64,000 bases of DNA. It comes from Sva-07 sp963828415. GTDB taxonomy: Bacteria > Actinomycetota > Acidimicrobiia > Acidimicrobiales > Ilumatobacteraceae. Below are positions 33,340 through 41,636 of the stretch, one piece after another; the stretch's first letter is position 1; each line of letters opens with the position of its first letter. Made by a program: the position numbers and the translations under genes. The DNA lies in NCBI GenBank assembly GCA_963828415.1, contig CAWHEI010000009.1, forward strand, positions 124,001 to 188,000, in the 5' to 3' direction. A model generated the notes under the pieces. The model searched no databases. It saw nothing but the letters and a program-made list of their open reading frames with translations, and was not told the DNA's origin.

Positions 33340-34371
33340 TTGGTGCGCACGCCTGACATCACGCCGGGCCTGGTGTGCGCCCATCACCACCTGTACTCCG
33401 CGTTGGCGCGCGGGATGCCGGCGCCTCCGCAGACACCCACCACGTTCCTGGGGGTGCTCGAACAGGTGTGGTGGCGTCTCGACACGGCGCTCGATCTCGA
33501 GATGCTCGAATGGTCGGCGAAACTCGGAGCGCTCGAAGCACTCGAAGCGGGCTGCACGGCGATCATCGACCATCACGAGTCGCCGAACGCCATCGACGGA
33601 TCGCTCACGGTCATCGCTGACGCGTGCGCCGCGGTGGGCGTGCGCGTCGTTGCCTCGTATGGGGTCACCGACCGCCACGGCGCCGCCGGGGCGCGCCGAG
33701 GACTCGCCGAGAACGAGCGGTTCCTGGCTGCGGGCGGGCGCGGCATGGTGGGGGTGCACGCAGCGTTCACCTGCAGCGACGAGACCCTTGCGTCGGCGGC
33801 CGAACTCGCAGGGCGCCACGGTGTCGGCGTGCACATCCACGTTGCCGAAGGCCCCGACGACGCAGGCGCCGTCGAGCGGCTCGCAGGGTTGAGCGCGGAT
33901 GACTGGTTGCTCATCCACGGCGTGCACCTCCCCGACGACCACGGACTGCGGGGCACGATCGTGCACAACCCGCGCTCGAACATGAACAACTCGGTCGGGT
34001 ACGCCCGGCCGGCGCGCTTCGACAATCCGGTGGCGCTGGGCACCGACGGGATCGGTGCCGACATGCTGGCCGAGTTCCAGCTCGCCTTCGTGGCCGCTCG
34101 GGCCGACGATGTGACGTTCAGTCCCGACACCGCGTGGTCATGGTTGGAACAGGGCTGGGAGCTCGTTCCCGAGGCCCGTGACGATCGGGTCCGCTGGTCG
34201 TACGAACCGATCGAGCCGTGGCACATCGCCTACACACCGACGGTGCGGGCGATCGATGTCGACATCGACGGCGAGCCCGCCCTGCGCAACGGTTCGGCGA
34301 CCAGGATCGATCCCGTCGAAGTCAGAGCCAAGGCCGCCGAACAGGCCGCCCGCCTCCACGCCCGACTGTGA
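33340..34371 (+). CDS. TRZ/ATZ-type amidohydrolase lacking its N-terminal beta segment
   Basis: 343 residues from TTG 33340 (or GTG 33343). Metal ligands HxH are H15 and H17 in VCAHHHLYS; GVHIHVAEG, LIHGVHL and GTDGIGADM supply the remaining His/Asp ligands of the cytosine-deaminase/SsnA-like group, so deamination or dechlorination-type hydrolysis is possible. Family members usually have about 50-60 residues before the HxH that form half of a composite beta domain; here they are missing, although the matching C-terminal strands are present. The upstream gene leaves no room for them. It may still be active or may be decaying. Confidence 0.75.
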   Translation: MVRTPDITPGLVCAHHHLYSALARGMPAPPQTPTTFLGVLEQVWWRLDTALDLEMLEWSAKLGALEALEAGCTAIIDHHESPNAIDGSLTVIADACAAVGVRVVASYGVTDRHGAAGARRGLAENERFLAAGGRGMVGVHAAFTCSDETLASAAELAGRHGVGVHIHVAEGPDDAGAVERLAGLSADDWLLIHGVHLPDDHGLRGTIVHNPRSNMNNSVGYARPARFDNPVALGTDGIGADMLAEFQLAFVAARADDVTFSPDTAWSWLEQGWELVPEARDDRVRWSYEPIEPWHIAYTPTVRAIDVDIDGEPALRNGSATRIDPVEVRAKAAEQAARLHARL

Positions 34372-34405
34372 CGTCCACGTGGTGCCTGGCACCGTGTGGA
34401 CGTCA
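34369..34405. terminator. Hairpin overlapping two convergent stops
   Basis: Near-perfect inverted repeat TGACGTCCAC...GTGGACGTCA with an inner GGTGCC/GGCACC pair. It contains the amidohydrolase stop (34369-34371) and reaches the L,D-transpeptidase stop (34403-34405), so it can end both transcripts. Confidence 0.8.
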
Positions 34406-35407
34406 GGTGACGACGACGGTGGTGCCGATGTCGGCGAATGCCCAGAGGAATTCGGCGTCGAGGTCGTGCTGGCGCTGGCAACCGCCCGACAGGCGAGTGC
34501 CGAGTTCCTCGGTGGTCTGATACACCGAGTTGTCGGACACGTGGCGGGGAATGCCGTGGAAGCCGATGTGGCCGATCTCGGTCTGCTGGTACCGGATCAT
34601 GTTGGGCAGGAAGGCCTGGCCGTTCCACGCCGTCGACATCTCCGAGCGGCTGTAGACCGTGTGGGTGCCGGGTGCTTCGTTGCTGTACTTCGAGCCGGAC
34701 ACGAGCCACGAGCGCACGATCTGTTCGTTGGCGTCGACCGCCCACACTCGTTGACCGGCGCGGTCGTAGACGACTCGTCGGCCTGAGCCGGAGTTCTCGG
34801 GCAGGGGCGGGGCGTCGGCGCCCATGCTGGCGACGGGTGACAGGTAGTACCCGGTCGAGTCGAGCGTGTTCTCCGGTGGGGGAGGGGTGCGCACGACGAG
34901 GGCATCCTCGTCGGGCCAGATGTCGAGTTCGATGGCGCTCTCGCGTCCGACGACACCATCGACGAACAGGCCGGCGTTCTCCTGATAGGCGACGACCGCG
35001 GCAAGTGTCGGGTCGTCGAAGTCACCGTCGATCGCGCCGTCGTAGAACCCCTCGTCGGCGAGCGCCTGCTGGAGACAGGCGACCCCGTCGCCCTGTGAGC
35101 TCAGGCGAATCGACAGCGCACCGATCGTGCAGCCGCCGTCGGCGCGTTCGGGCTCGACCGGAGCGGTGGGTTCGACCTCGTTCTGGCCGAGTTCGCCTTC
35201 GAGATCCGGCAGGGCGAGCCCTGCGGGCGTCGCTTCGACGGCTTCGCCGACGGCCGCAGACTCGCCGGTGGCGTCGGCCGACATCGCTATGGAGTCGGCG
35301 GTAGGACCGTCGGCGGTGACCACGGCGCCCAAGGCTGCCGCCGCAAGCACGGCGCCGAGCGCGAGGCCTACGGCGAGGCGGCGTCGGTGGTCCGGAGCGG
35401 CCGTCAT
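34403..35407 (-). CDS. L,D-transpeptidase (YkuD) with peptidoglycan-binding domain
   Basis: 334 residues from ATG 35407. One N-terminal hydrophobic helix (anchor or signal), a Glu/Ala linker, a PG_binding_1-like domain (VACLQQALADEGFYDG, about 120-170) and a C-terminal YkuD domain with HIGFHG and SGGC-Q-R, catalytic C310. It makes 3-3 crosslinks or attaches proteins in peptidoglycan outside the membrane. The usual SHGCIR is altered to SGGCQR, keeping the Cys and Arg. A second enzyme of this kind is at 55002. Confidence 0.88.
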   Translation of the reverse strand: MTAAPDHRRRLAVGLALGAVLAAAALGAVVTADGPTADSIAMSADATGESAAVGEAVEATPAGLALPDLEGELGQNEVEPTAPVEPERADGGCTIGALSIRLSSQGDGVACLQQALADEGFYDGAIDGDFDDPTLAAVVAYQENAGLFVDGVVGRESAIELDIWPDEDALVVRTPPPPENTLDSTGYYLSPVASMGADAPPLPENSGSGRRVVYDRAGQRVWAVDANEQIVRSWLVSGSKYSNEAPGTHTVYSRSEMSTAWNGQAFLPNMIRYQQTEIGHIGFHGIPRHVSDNSVYQTTEELGTRLSGGCQRQHDLDAEFLWAFADIGTTVVVT

Positions 35408-35415
35408 GTCAGGCA

Positions 35416-35421
35416 ATGCTA
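35416..35421 (-). promoter_or_regulatory. -10 box (TAGCAT) for L,D-transpeptidase
   Basis: Minus-strand TAGCAT ends 8 bases before ATG 35407. Confidence 0.4.
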
Positions 35422-35455
35422 GCGAACAATCGCTGCTGACCAGCTGCACCCTTGC

Positions 35456-36181
35456 TCAGGCGCCGAAGGTGAGCGTGACAGCGGAATCGAGACCGTTCGT
35501 GTTCGACTTCCAGAACTCGCCCTCGAGCGAAACGGCCACACCATCGGCGTACACGTCTCCGTCGGGGTGCTGAATGTGCATCTCAGCGGGCCCTGCACCG
35601 TCTGCGAACGACAGCACCACCGCATACTGACCGGCGCTCAGAGCGACGTCGGGCAACGAGAACACCAGATGGGTGGGGGTGTCCGGTTCGATGGCCTCGG
35701 GGAGTGGCAGTACGACCGGCCCCTCGACGCCGCCGACATCGACAGGCCCGCTCGGCACCATCGCCACGGTGTCGCCCACCTCGTAGACGGCGAGTTCCAC
35801 CGACTGTCCGGCGCTCACGCCGTCGGGAGCGACGACTTCGAACGACACCGTTGTGAGCGTGCTGTCATCGTCGACGGCGAAGGTCTGGCCCTGTTCGATC
35901 GCGGCTTGTCCGCCCCGCTGGATCGTGCGATCGGTGGTGGTGCCGACTGCGTCGATGGCGATGTCGGCGCCCGCTGGGGCGCTGTCGGACAGTTCGAGGC
36001 TGACATCGAACGTGACCGAACCGTCGTCTTCGGTAGCGGTTGGCGTGGCGCTCGCGGCGCCAGGTTCGGTGGTCTCGATCTCTGGGTCGGTGGCACCGGT
36101 GTTCGAGTCGTCGGCGTCGGAGGCGCAGGCGCTCAGCGCGAGGGCAATGATGAGCGCTGCGATGGGGAGTCGCTGACGCAT
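35456..36181 (-). CDS. Lipoprotein of unknown function
   Basis: 241 residues with ribosome site AAAGGAG before ATG 36181. A signal peptide ends in the lipobox LALSAC (cysteine about residue 19), so the protein is probably lipid-anchored outside the membrane. An acidic/Thr-rich linker follows, then a beta-rich domain of about 180 residues with alternating Val/Asp strands; no family recognised. It lies between the L,D-transpeptidase and the large surface protein, all on the minus strand, which suggests an envelope role. Confidence 0.72.
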   Translation of the reverse strand: MRQRLPIAALIIALALSACASDADDSNTGATDPEIETTEPGAASATPTATEDDGSVTFDVSLELSDSAPAGADIAIDAVGTTTDRTIQRGGQAAIEQGQTFAVDDDSTLTTVSFEVVAPDGVSAGQSVELAVYEVGDTVAMVPSGPVDVGGVEGPVVLPLPEAIEPDTPTHLVFSLPDVALSAGQYAVVLSFADGAGPAEMHIQHPDGDVYADGVAVSLEGEFWKSNTNGLDSAVTLTFGA

Positions 36182-36245
36182 GGTGTGCTCCTTTCATCAG
36201 ACTGGGTGGGGAGGGCCATCGGCACGCCCCACCCAGTCCAGGGCA

Positions 36246-39162
36246 TCAGGGTGTGACAGCGACCAGGTCGAGGATGATGTCGGCCGGGGCGCTGGTGTAC
36301 ACGCAGATCGGCGAGGTCGTCTTCACCATGCTGAGGTTGGCAATGGCGAAGGCGTCACCCTCGTCGTAGTTGAGGGCGCTCGCATTGGGGAGCGCATCGG
36401 CGCAGTTCCACACGGTGAGGAACCCACCCGCCGTCGCCCGGGTGGCCGTCACGTTGACGGCGGCCATGGGCGACCCGGCGAAGGCTGCGATCGTCGTCGG
36501 ATCGAACTGTGTGGTCGATCCTGCGGCCGGCTTGGCGCCCGATCGGGTGTCGAGCAGGCGGACCTTGCCGAGTGCCACCGGTTCGGTGAACTCGCCTTGG
36601 AGGTCGATGAGCACGTCGGTCTGCGCCGACGTGGTCACACAGATGTCGCCGTTGCCGACGATCGTGAGGTTCGCGATCGCCATCCCAGCGCCGGTGGTGT
36701 AGTTCAACGTGCTGATCGCGGGCAGCCCGTCGGCGCAGGTGTAGGCGGTGAGGAATCCCGGTGCCGCAGGATTCACCGACGTGACCGAGATCGCCAGCGC
36801 GTCACTGCTCGAGGCGGGCGGGGTGATCCGAAGGGTGGCGTCGGGGGCGAGTGGGCTTCCTCCACGGGTGTCCGCCAGCCGGACCGGGTTGCGCGGCACG
36901 TAGCTGCCACCAACGGGGGTGAAGCCGCTCACATCGACGATCACGTCGGTGGTCGCGCTGCTGTACACGCACACCTGGCCAGCAGCGCTGACCGGTGCGT
37001 AGGCCAACGCAGCACGTGCACGGAAATCACCGGGCAGGTAGTTGAGGTTGCTCGCATTGGGCAGCGGCTGGTCGCACTCGAACACGGTCAGGAATCCGGC
37101 CGCCGCGGCGCGCGTGGCGGTGACGTTCACGACGGCGACCGGTGAGCCGCTCGGCACTGCCGAGCGGACCGGGATGGCCACGGTGCTGCCACCCTGCAGG
37201 GGGCCGACGCCGTCCCAGTCACCGAGCTGTGTCGCGCTGCTGGTACGGGTGTCGAGCACCCGGACAGGTGTCAGCGGCAAGAAGGCGTTGGTGCCCTCCA
37301 CCGGCGGCACCACTGGCGGCACCACTGGCGGCACCACTGGCGGGTCGACCGGCGGGTCCACTGGCGGCACATAGGGATCGAGCTCGGCCACCGGGGTCGG
37401 ATCCCACTCGATGATCAGCTGGACGTCGTAGATCTGGGCGGGCTTGACGTCGCCCTTCACGTAGAACGACACGTCGAAGCCGTCGGTCAGCGTGGTGCCG
37501 AGGTCGGTCACGCAGTTGCCTTGGTCGTTCTTCGAGGCGCAGCGGGCCGCGTCCTCGGGCAGGATCGCCTGTCCGGGCACCGAGGTCGCCAAGTCGTTCC
37601 ACTCGCTGACCCAGCCGGCGCTGAAGGCGAGCGGTGAGTATGCCGCCGCATCCGTCGGCCACTTGTCGTTCGACGGGCTCCAGTCGAGCAGGTTGATGGT
37701 GGTCGTGGTCGGCTCGCCCGTCTCGTAACGGATCTCGCCCTTCTGGTACGGCGGCTGCGTGCACTCGGTGGCGGGGATCTCGAGCCCAGGGAGGTCCTGG
37801 CCGAACTTGTTGGAGGTCATCCGCCAGCGGGGGCCGCTGACGAGTTCGAGATCCGGGTTGGTCTGCAGGGCGAGGATGTCCGCTTGCTTCTGGGCGCCGA
37901 ACAGCTCACCCGTGTCGGGGTTGCGGAACGACCACTGGAACGGGTCGCGTTCGATGGTCGTGTACCACGCCGGGGTGAAGCCCTGCTGGAGGTCGGCCGC
38001 CGGAACCGTGGGGTCCGCTGCGACCGCTGAGCGGAACAGGGTGCCCTCCGGGATGAAGTCGCCGTCGCCCTCGTAGCAGGCTTTGGTCGAGACCCAGTTG
38101 CCGTCCACCACTTCGTAGTTCGGGGTTCGGCCGGTGGCGGCCTCGTTCTCCCAGTCCTCGGGACGGATCTGGTCGTTGGGGTTGTTCGTGATGTTGTGGT
38201 TCACGACCAGCTCGGCGCGGGTCACTCGGAAGCCGGGCGAGCCGACGGGCAGGCTGTCGGCAGTCCATTCCTCCGGCAAGGGGATGGTCTTCTGGAAGCG
38301 GATGTCGGTCGGCTTCTTGACCGAGGTGCCCCAACGGAACAGGAGCTTGCCGTCGTCCTTCGTGGTGGCGGAGTAGCCGTTGTCGGGGTCGATGGCCATG
38401 TCCTTGATGACCGAGTCCTCGTTCGGCGGCAGCGTGGCCCAGTTGATGTCCTCGCCGTTGAAGCCGACGAGATCGTTGGGGTCGGTCAGGGCCCGAGCCG
38501 GGTCGTCGCACGGCAGTTCCCCCGCCGCGATCAGCGCCGCATTCGTGCGGTCGAGCGTCGACGAGGTGGGGTTCGCAACGTAGTCCTCGTAGCTCGACCA
38601 GTAGTCGTACTTGTAGGTCTGATAGCAGGTGAGGATGCTCTCCATCACGGTGAAGTGTTCGGTCGACGCCTTGATCGACTCGCCACCGAGCCCGGCGGCC
38701 CAGGTGCCGAGCGGTGCGCCTGCCCGGAACAGATCGGTGGCGACATCGGAGACCTCGATCCCGATCACCTTGTCCGGTTCCGGGTCGACTCCCGGCTCGA
38801 TGATGTCGCCGGCGTAGCCCTCGTCGTGGATGCCGTCGCGATCCGCGAGGGGTGGCACCGAAGAAGTCGATCTCGTCGGTCGTGAACGAACTGTCGATCG
38901 GTGCCAGCGTGTTCCCCTCCTGCGACACGATGGTCGGAGTGCCGAGAATGGTTGGATCATCGGCGACGGTCTCGCCGCCAGAACTCCCGAGGATGTCGGC
39001 GACCGTGAACGGGATGGCCCCGCTGTCGTACGTGTCGACCACCACCTGGGCCTGGACCGGGGGACTCCCGAGCCCGCCGACCTGGGTGGCGGCAACGAGC
39101 GTGCCGACTCCGATCAGGGCGCCGATGGTTCGGCGCCGAGTTGACTGCGATCTTGAGAACAT
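36246..39162 (-). pseudogene. Large secreted surface protein with three repeated C-terminal modules, frameshifted
   Basis: ATG 39162 (ribosome site GGGAG) opens a signal peptide (cleavage near PVQAQ). The frame breaks at 38849-38852, where a run of four C on the minus strand reads through in the other frame if one C is added. The remainder then runs to 36246, about 970 residues in all. After a unique domain of ~560 residues comes a Pro-Val linker coded by 12-base repeats (37306-37341), then three modules of about 115 residues with PVRVLDTR, NVTATRA and FLTVFECDQPLPNASNLNY patterns, known from actinobacterial secreted proteins. Genuine decay and a homopolymer sequencing error are both possible. 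Confidence 0.72.
37306..37341. repeat. 12-base tandem repeat in Pro-rich linker
   Basis: Three copies of a GGCACCACTGGC-like unit followed by diverged copies to about 37368; on the coding strand each copy gives Val-Pro-Pro-Val. Linker length may vary. Confidence 0.75.
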
Positions 39163-39304
39163 GACCACTCCCGTCCTGAGCTACGTCGATTCCTGATACC
39201 TCCGCGGGTATCTGGTCATGCCAGTGTGTACACCCTGCCGGAGGTGTCACCAAGGACGAAAGTCCCCTTCTGCCGCATTTCTGTCACAACTGTTGTGGAC
39301 TCAA

Positions 39305-39649
39305 TCAGGTAATGGCGACGACGACCGCGGCAACGAGACCGGCGCCGGTGCCGGCGATCGTGACGAGACCGACCCAGCGCGTCGCGGACGGGTGCACCAC
39401 GTCGGCCCCGCGACGCAGTGCGCCGTGGAGTTCTTCGTAGTGGGCGCCCGACCACACCAGCAGCGCGGAGCCGAACACCACCTGGACCATCCCGCCGGCA
39501 GCGAGGAGCCAGAACCCTTCGGTGGCGGCGAATCGGCTCAGCACCAAACCCGCGACCATCATCGAGATCGCGGTGCGCTCCCACGCCAGCGAGGTGCGTT
39601 CGTGCTGCAGCCCAGCATCGAAGACGGTGGTCGGTCGCTCGTCACTCAC
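39305..39649 (-). CDS. DUF202 family small membrane protein (second of pair)
   Basis: 114 residues from GTG 39649, overlapping the preceding stop as GTGA. The DUF202 pattern is clear: LQHERTSLAWERTAISMMVAGL followed by two more hydrophobic helices. Function unknown. It is the last gene of a coupled set with another DUF202 gene and a wax-ester-synthase gene. Confidence 0.85.
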   Translation of the reverse strand: MSDERPTTVFDAGLQHERTSLAWERTAISMMVAGLVLSRFAATEGFWLLAAGGMVQVVFGSALLVWSGAHYEELHGALRRGADVVHPSATRWVGLVTIAGTGAGLVAAVVVAIT

Positions 39650-40014
39650 GGGCGGTCGACCACGAGGATCACTGCCGCGACGATCGTGACGATGGCGGTG
39701 CCGATCGCCATCAGCATCGGCAGACGCGACGTCGGCAACGGCTCGTTCAGTCGCATCGATCGTTCGTTGAGCGCCCACCGTCGGTACGCGCTCGCGGCGG
39801 TGAGGAAGCTGAGGGCGAGCAGCAGGATGCCGAGGGTCTCGCCGAGCGCGACGTCGTCGAGCAGGCTGACCGCCGCCAGCCCGCCGGCAGCGAGCGCGAG
39901 CGCGGTTCTGATCCACGCCAGGAACGTGCGCTCGTTGGCGAGCGTGAACCGGTAGTCCGGCTCGTTGCCGACGCCACGGGGGTCCCGTGGCAGGACGCGG
40001 TCGCGCAGCGTCAC
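39646..40014 (-). CDS. DUF202 (YidH-like) family small membrane protein
   Basis: 122 residues from GTG 40014, overlapping the WS/DGAT stop as GTGA. It has the hallmark LANERTFLAWIRTALALAAGG and three helices. Two overlaps in a row mean the acyltransferase and both DUF202 proteins are translated together, so a shared role at the membrane is likely, though none is known. Confidence 0.87.
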   Translation of the reverse strand: MTLRDRVLPRDPRGVGNEPDYRFTLANERTFLAWIRTALALAAGGLAAVSLLDDVALGETLGILLLALSFLTAASAYRRWALNERSMRLNEPLPTSRLPMLMAIGTAIVTIVAAVILVVDRP

Positions 40015-41456
40015 GCGACCTGGCTCAGCGCAATGGTGTCGTCGATGGCGGCGCGCAGGCAGCGCGCGAGTAGTCCGAGGTCCTCGACCGCTGCCCGATC
40101 GGAGTTGACCCCGAGGTGCACGGTGCCGTCGTAGCTGAACAGCGTGATGTTGATGGCGGCCCCAGCGAGTGGCCCGAATGCATAGAACTCGTCGACGCGG
40201 GCTCCGGCCATGAACACCGGGAAGGGAGGTCCGGGCACGTTCGATGTGGTGATGTCGACGCCCTTCAACATCGCTCCGAGAATCGAAACGGCCGCCGCTG
40301 GTCCGAAGCGAGAGATCACGCCCGAGATGTCGTTGACGTGGGGAAGCGCGGGCTCGGCTCGCACCTCGCGCAGCAGCACCTTGACCTCGTCGATGCGCTG
40401 GGCGGCGTCGACGTCGCTGAGCGGCAGCACCATGCGGGCCGGCACGAACTGGTTGTCGAAGTTGTTCGAACCGTCGCCACCGCGAACGCTGATCGGCATG
40501 TTCATGCGGACCGCACTGCAGGGGTGGCCGAGCGCATCGTGGTAGCGCTTCAACGCGTCGAGTGTGATGGCCACGAACGCATCGTTGAGCGTCGCGTCGA
40601 CCGACCGGGCGGCGGTCTTCAGCGCCGTGAACGGCACCGCGATCGCCTCGAAGTGGGTGTTGAGCGACCGCTCGGTCATCGCTGGACTCAACGGTGTGGT
40701 CGCCGGCTTCACCACACGGGCGATCGATCCGGTCGTACGACTCAACTGTTCGATCGTGCCGCGCGGGTCGCGCAACAGGTCGGTGGCTGTTCTCAGCGAC
40801 GCCTTGCCGAGCCGAGCGCCGGTCTTGGCCTCCGAGGCAATCCGGTGGGCGACCGATCGAGCGCCCGGGATCGCCCAGAGCGATGCCTCGATGCGCAGGC
40901 GGTCGTCGACGTGTGCCGTCGACTCAGGGGCAGGAGCGGGGGTCGGCGCCGGAGCGGAATCGGTCGGGTCGGCTTCGAGGTCGACCATGTGCTGGAGGAG
41001 CTGCACCATGCCGAGCCCATCGGCGATCGCGTGGTGCACCTTCATGACGAACGCAGCTCGCTTGCCCGGGAGTCCCTCGATCACGCACAGCTCCCACAGT
41101 GGCCGGTCCTTGTCGAAGGAACGAGCCCCCATCCGTTGCGCGTGGTCGAGTACCTGGCGGCGACCGGGACGGCGGCCCGGCAGGCGCGCCCACGTGTAGT
41201 GGTACTCGAGATCGACGTGGGGATCGTCGGCCCAGCGCGGCGGTGCGACTCCCGGTTGCTCGTCGATCACCCGCTGACGGAGTCTCGGGATCTTCTCGAC
41301 GATCCCGTCGACGACGGCGTCCATGCGTGCGCGATTCGGCAGCGAGTCGAGGAACCAGACGCTGGTGATCGTCGATCGCAGCAGCGGGTCGCGCTCGATG
41401 TGCCAGAGCACGGAGTCGCTCTCGCTCATCCACTCGTCGTAGTGCAGTTCGCTCAC
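40011..41456 (-). CDS. Wax ester synthase/diacylglycerol acyltransferase (WS/DGAT) 1
   Basis: 481 residues from GTG 41456 (ATG 41429 is an alternative). The active-site motif HHAIADG (in KVHHAIADGLG) is intact, and the C-terminal half has DRPLWELCVIEG earlier and SNVPGPPFPVFMAGARV late, as in bacterial WS/DGAT enzymes. They transfer acyl groups from acyl-CoA to fatty alcohol or diacylglycerol, making storage lipid at the membrane. It heads a coupled operon with two DUF202 genes and is divergent from a second WS/DGAT gene. Confidence 0.9.
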   Translation of the reverse strand: MSELHYDEWMSESDSVLWHIERDPLLRSTITSVWFLDSLPNRARMDAVVDGIVEKIPRLRQRVIDEQPGVAPPRWADDPHVDLEYHYTWARLPGRRPGRRQVLDHAQRMGARSFDKDRPLWELCVIEGLPGKRAAFVMKVHHAIADGLGMVQLLQHMVDLEADPTDSAPAPTPAPAPESTAHVDDRLRIEASLWAIPGARSVAHRIASEAKTGARLGKASLRTATDLLRDPRGTIEQLSRTTGSIARVVKPATTPLSPAMTERSLNTHFEAIAVPFTALKTAARSVDATLNDAFVAITLDALKRYHDALGHPCSAVRMNMPISVRGGDGSNNFDNQFVPARMVLPLSDVDAAQRIDEVKVLLREVRAEPALPHVNDISGVISRFGPAAAVSILGAMLKGVDITTSNVPGPPFPVFMAGARVDEFYAFGPLAGAAINITLFSYDGTVHLGVNSDRAAVEDLGLLARCLRAAIDDTIALSQVA

Positions 41457-41458
41457 GA

Positions 41459-41542
41459 GGTTCCCCCAGCCCGGGCCCCGGGGAACCACGAACCTGTCGA
41501 TGTTCCCCCAGCCCGGGCCCCGGGGAACCACGAACCTGTTGT
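41459..41542. repeat. Palindromic repeat family B, copy 3 (two direct copies, 42-base period)
   Basis: Two almost identical units, each holding the hairpin GTTCCCC-CAGCCCGGGCC-CGGGGAAC followed by CACGAACCTGT. They lie between divergent WS/DGAT starts (41456 and 41637), so they sit in the control region of both genes. Confidence 0.88.
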
Positions 41543-41636
41543 CGGTGACTCCATGGGCAGAAGGTACACCGGCAACCCGGCGTGCGATCTCGTCCAGGGG
41601 TGTCGCTGCGGTGCTGTGAGCGCGAGACTGCGGGGC

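Noticed and set aside
41459..41542. Possible CRISPR array because of regularly spaced direct repeats
   Set aside because: Only two copies, with the repeated unit including the whole period and no unique spacers; no cas genes nearby.
40116..41636. Long upstream extension of the second WS/DGAT gene
   Set aside because: It overlaps the whole opposite-strand WS/DGAT gene and has no protein-like pattern; the family start LSGLDASF fits GTG 41637.
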